NCBI GenBank assembly: GCA_963727635.1
Contig: CAVSHP010000025.1
Coordinates: 1 to 64,000, forward strand
Origin: SZUA-36 sp963727635
GTDB taxonomy: Bacteria; Pseudomonadota; Gammaproteobacteria; Xanthomonadales; SZUA-36
DNA length: 64,000 bases
Reading direction: 5' to 3'
Shown here: piece by piece, positions 54,397-61,641 of the stretch
Numbering within the stretch: position 1 is the first letter of the stretch
Layout of the letters: every line of letters starts with the position of its first letter
Program-made: the position numbers and the translations under genes
The notes under the pieces: generated by a model
The model's input: the letters and a program-made list of their open reading frames with translations, nothing else
What the model was told of the DNA's origin: nothing
Databases searched by the model: none

Positions 54397-55935
54397 CTAT
54401 TTATGCCCCGACATGGTCGTCGCCCAATCCGGGAAACTGCTCACATCGATACCAAAAACCTGTACGCCCCAAAAATAGGTCACCAGCGTAACGACGATAA
54501 TGCCTGCCAGATTAAGCAAAAACCCGGTTTTGACCATGTCGATAACCCGTAGTCTTCCAGTTCCGAAAATGATCGCATTAGGCGGTGTCGCCACCGGCAA
54601 CATAAATGCCAGCGAGGCGGCGATGGTGGCCGGTATCATCAGCAGCAGTGGATTGACCTTGATGGTGACGGCCATGCCGGCCAGGATCGGCAGGATCATC
54701 TCGGTGCTGGCGACATTGGATGTCAACTCCGTCAAAAGCGACATGAGGGTCACAACGACCGAAGTAAGAATCATCGGATCAGTGCCCGCCAGACCGGCTA
54801 ACTGCTCACCGAACCACAGCGACAGACCCGAGACCACGAAGCCCTTGGCCAGCGCAAAGCCGCCGCCAAACAGCAGCACGATATGCCAGGGCAGGCGGTT
54901 GGCCGTTTCCCAGTCCATCAGTCTTTCACCCTTGCTTGTTTTTGAAGGGATCATGAACAGCAGCGAGGCAACCGCGATTGCGACGGTGCCGTCGTTGATG
55001 AATTCCGGGTGATCGAACAACTGTGACCAGCCGGGTATGTTGACAAACCCGATCTGGAAACCCGACCTGAAGACCCACAACAGGGCCATGATGACAAACA
55101 GGACGAAAATAATTTTTTCCTCCGGTTTGGCTGGGCCCAACAGTTGGTATTCCTTTCTGAATTCGGCGCGGTTCACACCCTGCCAGGCCTGTTTCGGCCG
55201 GTACATCAAAAACAGCAGAATCCAGGCCACAATGAAAATCATCACGGTGATCCAGATTGCAAAAATCAGCCAGTTGGCAAACGATATTTCGGGCATGTTT
55301 GGGAAGATGATGTTGGCGATACGTGCAAACGACAGGTTGGGGGGTGTTCCGACCAGTGTCGCGATTCCACCGATGGAAGCCGAGTAGGCAATCCCCAGCA
55401 GCAGGCCCACCGAATAGGACCCCAGCTTTGCCTTGCCGATGATTTCTTCAAGCTTGTAGATGATCGAAAGCGCGATGGGGATCATCAGCATCGTGGTCGC
55501 GGTGTTCGACATCCACATCGACAGGAACGCGGTGGCCACCATGAAGCCCATCAGGATCCTGCCCGGACTGACGCCGAAGAACATCAGCACCTTGATCGCG
55601 ATGCGCCGGTGCAGGTCCCAGCGTTCCATCGCCAGGGCCATCAGGAACCCGCCAAGGAACAGGAAAATAAGATAGTTGAAATACATGGTGGAGATGGTTT
55701 TGCCATCCGCCACACCAAATAGCGGAAACAGGGCGACGGGCAGTATTGCCGTTGCCGCCAGTGGTATCGCCTCGGTGATCCACCAGATGGCCATCAATAT
55801 GGCGATGGCGAGGGTGTAGGTGACGCTTGGATTACCGGGGTCCAGGTCGCCAAACAGGATGACAGACAGGCTGATCAAAGGTGCAATAACCAACGCTGCC
55901 ACCTTGACTTTCGAGTTTTCGTTGTTTGTTTGCAT
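54397..55935 (-). CDS. DASS-family (SLC13) sodium:dicarboxylate transporter
   Basis: The 512-residue membrane protein has ~11 helices and the SLC13 motifs MAIWWITEAIPLAATAILPV, SMWMSNTATTMLMIPIALS (substrate/Na+ site) and MPVATPPNAIIFGTGRLRV (second site). LTELTSNVASTEMILPIL matches the other Na+-site hairpin. Predicted substrates are C4-dicarboxylates or sulfate; the Ser-Asn-Thr signatures favour carboxylates. The start at 55935 gives a short cytoplasmic tail. With the TRAP system, it suggests organic acids are a major food source. Confidence 0.9.
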   Translation of the reverse strand: MQTNNENSKVKVAALVIAPLISLSVILFGDLDPGNPSVTYTLAIAILMAIWWITEAIPLAATAILPVALFPLFGVADGKTISTMYFNYLIFLFLGGFLMALAMERWDLHRRIAIKVLMFFGVSPGRILMGFMVATAFLSMWMSNTATTMLMIPIALSIIYKLEEIIGKAKLGSYSVGLLLGIAYSASIGGIATLVGTPPNLSFARIANIIFPNMPEISFANWLIFAIWITVMIFIVAWILLFLMYRPKQAWQGVNRAEFRKEYQLLGPAKPEEKIIFVLFVIMALLWVFRSGFQIGFVNIPGWSQLFDHPEFINDGTVAIAVASLLFMIPSKTSKGERLMDWETANRLPWHIVLLFGGGFALAKGFVVSGLSLWFGEQLAGLAGTDPMILTSVVVTLMSLLTELTSNVASTEMILPILAGMAVTIKVNPLLLMIPATIAASLAFMLPVATPPNAIIFGTGRLRVIDMVKTGFLLNLAGIIVVTLVTYFWGVQVFGIDVSSFPDWATTMSGHK

Positions 55936-56147
55936 CGGCTTTTTTCTTGTGTTGCGGTAGAAACATAAAGGTTCAGCAAAAACCTGACCGTAACAGTAAG
56001 CCGGGTCGCGGTTTAGCGCAAATCAAAATCGGAAATTCCCCAATTTATTGCGGTGTCTTGTCCATTGACTGACGTAGCGCATGTAAGGGGAGTGTGATTT
56101 TGGGTTACGCTTGGAGGTCTGATGGTAGGTATGAAACGGAGATCATT

Positions 56148-58133
56148 GTGAAACAGACTGTTATCCTCGCAGGCTTTGTGGCCCTGTTACTTTTAAGCTC
56201 TGCAGCACCCGCGCAAGTAACCACCACCGAAACCAATAACGGCAACCTGGTGATGCAGGACGTGCCGGAAATCCCGGCCGCGCTGGTCGCCAGCCTAAAC
56301 CGTTACCAGAATGTGCGTAGCGCCAGGTTCCTCGACTGGACCCAGGATGGTGACGGCATTTTCGTCTCCACGCGCTTTGGTGATGTCAACCAGGTGCACC
56401 GGGTCAGCCAGCCGGGCGGCGCGCGTGAACAGATCACCTTTTTTCACGAACCGGTGGGCAGCCTGCAACGCCAGCCCGGCGGGTCGAAAATGGTCTTCAC
56501 CATGGATGCGGGTGGCAGTGAGTTTTCACAGATATTCCTGCTCGACCCGGCCGCTAATGACGATGCAGTGATGTTGACAGACGGGAAATCGCGAAACGAT
56601 TCCGTGGCCTGGGACCACGGTGGAAAATGGATTGCCTACCGGAGCACCCGTCGTAACGGCGCATCCAATGACGTCTGGATGATGGATGTAAGCAATCCCG
56701 AGACGGCACGCATGGTACTTGCGTCACCGGACGGTACCAACTGGTCCGCAGCTGACTTCTCAGAAGATAACAGTAAGTTGTTGATTGGTAACTATGTTGG
56801 CAATGCAGATTCCAGGATATACCTGCTGGATATCGGCTCCGGCGACCTGCGGCTGCTGGCCGGTGATGCCGAAAATCCGAGCACCAATTTTCCCGTTGCA
56901 TTTGATGCAGAGGGTACCGGTTTCTGGTTCGTCACCGATGTTAAAGGTGATTTCAGGCAGCTGGCCTGGCAGTCACTTGAAGCGGGTTCCGAAGCTGTCA
57001 TTATCACCACGGACATCCCCTGGAACGTCGAAGACGCCAAACTGAGCCATGACCGCAGTCGCGGTGCCTTCTCCGTCAACGTGGACGGTATGTCGCAGGT
57101 CTACCTGCTGGATACGCCCAGCTTTGAATACGCGCCGGTGAGTGCAATCCCGACCGGTCTCGCCGGCGGAATGGAATTCAGCCCCGATGACAGCAAGCTG
57201 GGTCTGACCCTGAATACCGCAAAAACCCCGAGTGACAGCTTCGTGCTGCAACTGGGCAAGGGTGCGCTGGAATACGGTGAACTGGTACGCTGGACCTACA
57301 GCGAAGTCGGTGGACTCAACACAGACAGTTTTATCGAACCCGAACTGGTTCATTACCCGACCTTTGACAGCGCCAATGGCGGACCCGAAAAAATCCCGGC
57401 ATGGTTATACAAACCGGCAGGCGAGGGACCGCACCCGGTCATCATCGTTATCCACGGCGGACCCGAAGGTCAGTCGCGGCCAAGCTTCAGCAGCACCTAC
57501 CAGATGTGGCTGGCCAAGCTCGGCGTGGCGATCGTACTGCCCAACGTGCGTGGCTCCGCGGGTTACGGCAAGTATTACATGTCGCTGGACAACGGTTTCA
57601 AGCGCGAGGATTCTGTCAAGGACATCGGCGCGCTGATCGACTGGATCGCCACCCGCCCGGACCTCGATAAAACCCGCGTGGCGGTTTATGGCGGCAGTTA
57701 CGGCGGCTACATGGTGCTGGCGAGCGCGGTGCATTTCAGCAACCGTCTGAAAGCTGCGATCGACGTGGTCGGTATCAGCAATTTCGTCACCTTCCTGGAA
57801 AACACCCAGGACTACCGCCGTGATATGAGACGGGCCGAATACGGCGATGAGCGCGAACCCGCCATGCGCGAGCACCTGCTGTCCATCAGCCCGTTAAACC
57901 ATGTTGACAAGATCAGCATCCCGATGATGGTCGTGCAGGGTCACAACGACCCCCGCGTGCCGGTCACCGAATCGCTGCAAATGGTCGAAGCCCTGCGTGC
58001 CCAGGGTCTGCCGGTCTGGTATATGAAGGCCATGAACGAAGGTCACGGTTTCCGCAAGAAAGAGAACCAGGATGTTCAGCAGCAGGCGATGATGATGTTT
58101 TTCGGAAAGTATCTGATCGGTGTAAAACAATAG
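56148..58133 (+). CDS. S9-family prolyl oligopeptidase/DPP IV-like exported peptidase
   Basis: Using the GTG at 56148 (preceded by GGAG) gives a signal peptide (VKQTVILAGFVALLLLSSAA). The N-terminal beta-propeller follows, with repeated blade strands such as SRNDSVAWDHGGKWIAYRST. The catalytic Ser is in VYGGSYGGYMVLAS, the Asp in VQGHNDPRVPVTES and the His in AMNEGHGFRKKEN. These are S9C/DPP IV-type signatures. It would release dipeptides in the periplasm. It is followed by a good terminator. Together with the oligopeptidase B-like and M1 genes, it points to growth on peptides. Confidence 0.9.
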   Translation: MKQTVILAGFVALLLLSSAAPAQVTTTETNNGNLVMQDVPEIPAALVASLNRYQNVRSARFLDWTQDGDGIFVSTRFGDVNQVHRVSQPGGAREQITFFHEPVGSLQRQPGGSKMVFTMDAGGSEFSQIFLLDPAANDDAVMLTDGKSRNDSVAWDHGGKWIAYRSTRRNGASNDVWMMDVSNPETARMVLASPDGTNWSAADFSEDNSKLLIGNYVGNADSRIYLLDIGSGDLRLLAGDAENPSTNFPVAFDAEGTGFWFVTDVKGDFRQLAWQSLEAGSEAVIITTDIPWNVEDAKLSHDRSRGAFSVNVDGMSQVYLLDTPSFEYAPVSAIPTGLAGGMEFSPDDSKLGLTLNTAKTPSDSFVLQLGKGALEYGELVRWTYSEVGGLNTDSFIEPELVHYPTFDSANGGPEKIPAWLYKPAGEGPHPVIIVIHGGPEGQSRPSFSSTYQMWLAKLGVAIVLPNVRGSAGYGKYYMSLDNGFKREDSVKDIGALIDWIATRPDLDKTRVAVYGGSYGGYMVLASAVHFSNRLKAAIDVVGISNFVTFLENTQDYRRDMRRAEYGDEREPAMREHLLSISPLNHVDKISIPMMVVQGHNDPRVPVTESLQMVEALRAQGLPVWYMKAMNEGHGFRKKENQDVQQQAMMMFFGKYLIGVKQ

Positions 58134-58191
58134 GCCCAAGTACAGAATGACCTCAATCAAAGGCTGCTGCAAAATCTGAAATTACCTGAAT

Positions 58192-58218
58192 GGGCAGCCC
58201 AATGGCTGCCCGGTTTTT
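58192..58218 (+). terminator. Rho-independent terminator of the S9 peptidase gene
   Basis: GGGCAGCC (58192-58199) and GGCTGCCC (58204-58211) form an 8-bp stem with a 4-base loop, followed by GGTTTTT. It lies 59 bases after the stop. Confidence 0.82.
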
Positions 58219-58235
58219 ATCGGTGAGTATTGATG

Positions 58236-58973
58236 CTAAGAGTCCTGAACAAACGCAATTAACGCGGCCGGGTGATCGATCACCTCGTCCGGTTGAGCAC
58301 GCCATTGCTGTGGTTTTGCACCACTGTGGGTGACCACCACGGAGATGACCGTGTTGGACGGGCCCAACCGTTCACTCAAGCTCCGCGCAAATAAAACATC
58401 GGCGATGTGATCACCGACATAGATGATGGTTTTGCCGTGTGTTTCGCCGAATATTTCACGCAGACAGCGAAGTCCCCCATCGGGCGCCGGTTTCTGCTGG
58501 TGGTGGGGCAGGTCCTCGTAACCGATGACCGAACGGAAAGCAGAACTGATGTAATTTTCACGCAACACCTGCCTGATATTGCGTGTCGCGTTGGCCGAAC
58601 AGATACCCTGTGGTAAACGTGAGAATTGCCTGATGGTCTCGGCGACACCATCGAACAGCGTCACCCTGGTTTTGTCGAGCATCTGGTAGGTTTCCCACAG
58701 TGGACCGGCGGCCTCGATTTCGTCCCCGGTTAAACCGAAATGATCACGATACAGGTCGCGCCAGTTTTCCGCGGCATGGTTGGCGACGTGGTAGTCCGCT
58801 TCACTTGCCAGCGGACGCGGCAATCCGTCACCCGTCAAGCGTGGTGCTACACGCGCCAGGATCAGCTTGGTGATGGCGATATTCTTAGCGGCGGAGTTGG
58901 CCAGCGTGCCGTCAAAGTCCCACAACACGGCATCGGGTTTGATTGGTGTATTTCGCCTGGACATTTGGGTCAA
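58236..58973 (-). CDS. HAD-family phosphatase
   Basis: This 245-residue protein has the HAD motif I in LWDFDGTLANSAAKN (DxDGT), motif II Ser in PQGICSANATRN, Lys in HHQQKPAPDGGL and motif IV in IIYVGDHIADVLFA. The layout is that of phosphoglycolate phosphatase-like enzymes; the substrate is unknown. A shorter start three codons downstream (58964) is also possible. It is convergent with the S9 peptidase and shares the space of its terminator. Confidence 0.86.
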   Translation of the reverse strand: MTQMSRRNTPIKPDAVLWDFDGTLANSAAKNIAITKLILARVAPRLTGDGLPRPLASEADYHVANHAAENWRDLYRDHFGLTGDEIEAAGPLWETYQMLDKTRVTLFDGVAETIRQFSRLPQGICSANATRNIRQVLRENYISSAFRSVIGYEDLPHHQQKPAPDGGLRCLREIFGETHGKTIIYVGDHIADVLFARSLSERLGPSNTVISVVVTHSGAKPQQWRAQPDEVIDHPAALIAFVQDS

Positions 58974-59249
58974 TATTGTATTTGATAGACGTTCCGCAAA
59001 CCAATTTGCCTACACTCGGTCTCATCATCAACAAACCACGGCACAACCGTTCAGCCCGGTATGACCTGACCTGAAGCATCGCACGTGTATGGCACGGGTA
59101 CCTGCCAGTTGCTAGAATCTGGAAAGAACCGCGGAGCAAAAATAGCATGAGGCGAAAAAAGTTTCCGGGTTCCGCAACAGGTGGAGAGTTAGCTTACCGG
59201 TGAGCGCGGTTTATTCAATTTTGTTGGAACATAAGAGAGGAATCTGTTA
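58974..59249. other. Divergent intergenic region upstream of HAD and zinc-protein genes
   Basis: No gene is seen. It should hold promoters for both directions. The only clear element is the GAGAGGAA ribosome-binding site just before 59250. Confidence 0.4.
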
Positions 59250-59468
59250 ATGAGTTTTCGTATATCCTGTGGATCTTGCAGTGGGAAGGGCTGGATTAAC
59301 CATTCTCTGGATGTTTGCCCTATTTGCGCAGGCGCGGGGCATCTTATAGTGGAAGGTTCCAACGATGATTATGATCCGTGTGAGTCCTGCAAAGGAGATG
59401 GTTGGATTGAGAACCGTCATGGTACCTGTCCTGCTTGTAAAGGGATTGGAAAACTACGACGATCTTAG
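59250..59468 (+). CDS. Stand-alone DnaJ-type zinc-finger (CxxCxGxG) protein
   Basis: The 72-residue protein consists almost entirely of four zinc half-sites: CGSCSGKGW, CPICAGAGH, CESCKGDGW and CPACKGIGK. That is the whole DnaJ central Cys-rich domain (two zinc sites), without the J domain or the C-terminal substrate domain. The ATG follows GAGAGGAA. Such short proteins may act as disulphide or client-binding helpers or protect metal; nothing near indicates which. No chaperone gene is adjacent. Confidence 0.75.
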   Translation: MSFRISCGSCSGKGWINHSLDVCPICAGAGHLIVEGSNDDYDPCESCKGDGWIENRHGTCPACKGIGKLRRS

Positions 59469-59741
59469 CGTCGTGGAAATAGCCAAAAAAAGCCGCGTGT
59501 GAGGGGTTTTTTCTGAACACCAGGGTGCTTGGCAACAAGCACCGGTGAGCCGTGTGAGCGGGTTGGTCACACTCCGCATTGATTTCCGACACAAAGTCTT
59601 GATGTATATCAGCGACGCAAGCCGTCGAAATCGCTTAGATTAAATCTTCATAGTAGATTTGCCGATTCGCCAGCGGTCAATGCTTCACAGTGATGCCCGG
59701 GCAGCGCACCGGTACCCTGTTGCATCAACGGAGCACAGCCC
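59469..59741. other. Intergenic stretch after the zinc protein
   Basis: No gene is seen. A run AAAAAAAGCC and later GGGGTTTTTTC (59,485-59,513) could be part of a weak terminator, but I cannot form a clear stem. Confidence 0.35.
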
Positions 59742-60651
59742 ATGAAACCCCTTATTTCCCTGTCACTGCTGCTGACTGCAGTCCTCTTTTCCACGACCGC
59801 GGCGGCTGAGGAAACCATTTATAGGCCCTTTGTCGTTGCATCCTCCGGTCTGGGCACACTGCAAGAGAAAACCGTCTCGACACGGGCTGCGCTCGAGGCT
59901 GCCGGATTTGAAGTGTACGGGCAGTACTCACCGGTCGAAGGCACCAATATCATCGTGGTGAGCAATGACGAGCTGAAGGAAATTGCCGCCATGTCAGACA
60001 AGGGCGGTTATGGCGCAGCCCAGCGGGTCAGCGTGACAGCGGTCGGTGATACCATCGAGGTGGCGTTTGTTAACCCCGTCTACATCCAGTATGGCTACCG
60101 TCTGAATGGTGATATGCAGCCTGTTTACGATGCCCTGGTCGCGAGTCTGGGCAATCTTCGCCCCTGCGGCGCGGACGGCAAGAAAATGACCGCTGAAAAA
60201 CTCGGCAAATACCACTACACCATCGGCATGCAGTATTTTGATGATCCGTCGGAACTGGGTTCTTTTGATTCCTATGAGGATGCGGTTGCGGCGGTCGAAA
60301 TCGGCCTGGCCAAACCGGATGATGCACTGACGCTGATTTACCGCATCGATATACCCGGCAAACAGCAGACCGTCTTTGGTGTGGGTATGAAAATGACCAA
60401 CGAGGACGAGAAGGATATCGACTCGGCCTTCCAGATGAGCATCGTCGATTTCGAAGGTTGTAAGAAACGTGCCTATTTCCCCTATGAAGTGCTGGTCGAC
60501 GGCAAGAATGTCGAAGCCCTGCACATGCGTTTCCGCATGGCGCTTGCATTTCCCCAACCTGAGCATGATGGGCAAGCATGGCTTTACCAAGCTGATGTCG
60601 GCGCCGGGCGCGACCGAGGATGCGCTCAAGAATATGGTCAACGCGAAATAG
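59742..60651 (+). CDS. Exported protein of unknown function (one frameshift near the end)
   Basis: The signal peptide is MKPLISLSLLLTAVLFSTTA. The mature part starts ETIYRPFVVASSGLGTLQEK and has segments VEVAFVNPVYIQYGYRLNG-like and ALTLIYRIDIPGKQQTVFG, suggesting a mixed alpha/beta fold. I do not recognise the family; parts recall DUF302-like proteins but not convincingly. A one-base break near 60.55 kb joins to a frame reading MMGKHGFTKLMSAPGATEDA and ending at 60,651, just before a terminator. Confidence 0.6.
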
Positions 60652-60674
60652 GCAAACATTCATCAGGCGAGAAA

Positions 60675-60703
60675 AGGGCTGGTTTTACAGACCGGCCCTT
60701 TTT
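60675..60703 (+). terminator. Rho-independent terminator
   Basis: AGGGCTGGT (60675-60683) pairs with ACCGGCCCT (60691-60699) with one wobble, followed by TTTTT. It ends the exported-protein gene and, by position, supports the frameshifted stop at 60651. Confidence 0.78.
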
Positions 60704-60774
60704 CGTTCGGAAGCACGCTTGTTTATTTCCCGCCAATTTCTGCAATCCGCAAATGAAGCGGATAGAAACGCGGT

Positions 60775-61389
60775 TCAATACCGCGCGGTACCCCAATAAT
60801 TGAAGGTCGCCGGTTTCCATCCGGGCAGGTACATGGTTTTCATGTCGCTGGATTTAAAACCCGCGTGTTCCAGCAGACCGGGTATCGGCCGGTTCAGATT
60901 GCATCCGCCGGATAGCCTTGTCCAGATTGGATTCAGGCGGTTTTGCCAGCGCTCAATGTTTGCGTCCGGCGCCTTGCCGTGTTCACAGAAGATCAGTTTA
61001 CCGGCCGGTTTCAGAACACGTCTGATCTCGTCCAGCGCCGCGTGGACATCCGGAATCGTACACATGGTGAAGGTCATCAGTACCGTGTCGGCGCTGTTGT
61101 CATCCAGCGGGATGGTTTCGGCGCCGGACTGGATAAATTCCGCATCCAGGTGATGTTCCGCCGCATTTTTCCGCGCGATCGTCCACATTTCAGCCGACGG
61201 GTCCAGACCCCACAGGTGCTGGACTTTCCGTGCATCGTAAAACGGGATGTTCAGACCGGAGCCGATACCGATTTCCAGTACCCGTCCTTCTGCCAGTGGA
61301 ACAACCTTTTTACGCTGGCGCATGGCTGGACTCTGGCCGCATGTGAAATGTACCAGTTTGGGCAGCAGGTATTTATCGTAAAACCCCAT
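60775..61389 (-). CDS. Class I SAM-dependent methyltransferase (type 11)
   Basis: This 204-residue protein has the SAM motif VLEIGIGSGLNIPFYDA, then WGLDPSAEMWTIARKNA, and DTVLMTFTMCTIPDVHAALD, then KLIFCEHGKAPD. This order matches small methyltransferases of the Methyltransf_11 type, often called phosphatidylethanolamine- or thiol-methyltransferase-like. The start at 61389 (MGFYDKYLLPKLVHFTCGQ) matches relatives I remember, so the longer frame is not used. Substrate unknown. Confidence 0.85.
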   Translation of the reverse strand: MGFYDKYLLPKLVHFTCGQSPAMRQRKKVVPLAEGRVLEIGIGSGLNIPFYDARKVQHLWGLDPSAEMWTIARKNAAEHHLDAEFIQSGAETIPLDDNSADTVLMTFTMCTIPDVHAALDEIRRVLKPAGKLIFCEHGKAPDANIERWQNRLNPIWTRLSGGCNLNRPIPGLLEHAGFKSSDMKTMYLPGWKPATFNYWGTARY

Positions 61390-61641
61390 TGGTGTCAGCG
61401 ATATCACGTACATCCGTCGTCGTGAGTGAGCGCAGTTTGCGCTTTTAGTTGAAATCGCTTTCCTTTTAATTGTTTTTTAATAAAAAATTATCACTAATAA
61501 CAGGCATGGGAGTATATATTAGCAGGGCATAATACAAATCGAATTTTTGCCAGCCATCTTGCACTGATCATTGGACTTTTCAAGGTTTTTCAGTGAGTCA
61601 GGAAAACCTGTTTACCTGCTATCAGAAAAAGGAGTTTTGAG
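61390..61641. other. Divergent AT-rich region upstream of the cytochrome
   Basis: No gene is seen. The AT-rich stretch at 61,450-61,550 and the GAAAAAGGAG ribosome-binding site at 61,625-61,634 fit a promoter region for the cytochrome-like gene. Confidence 0.4.
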
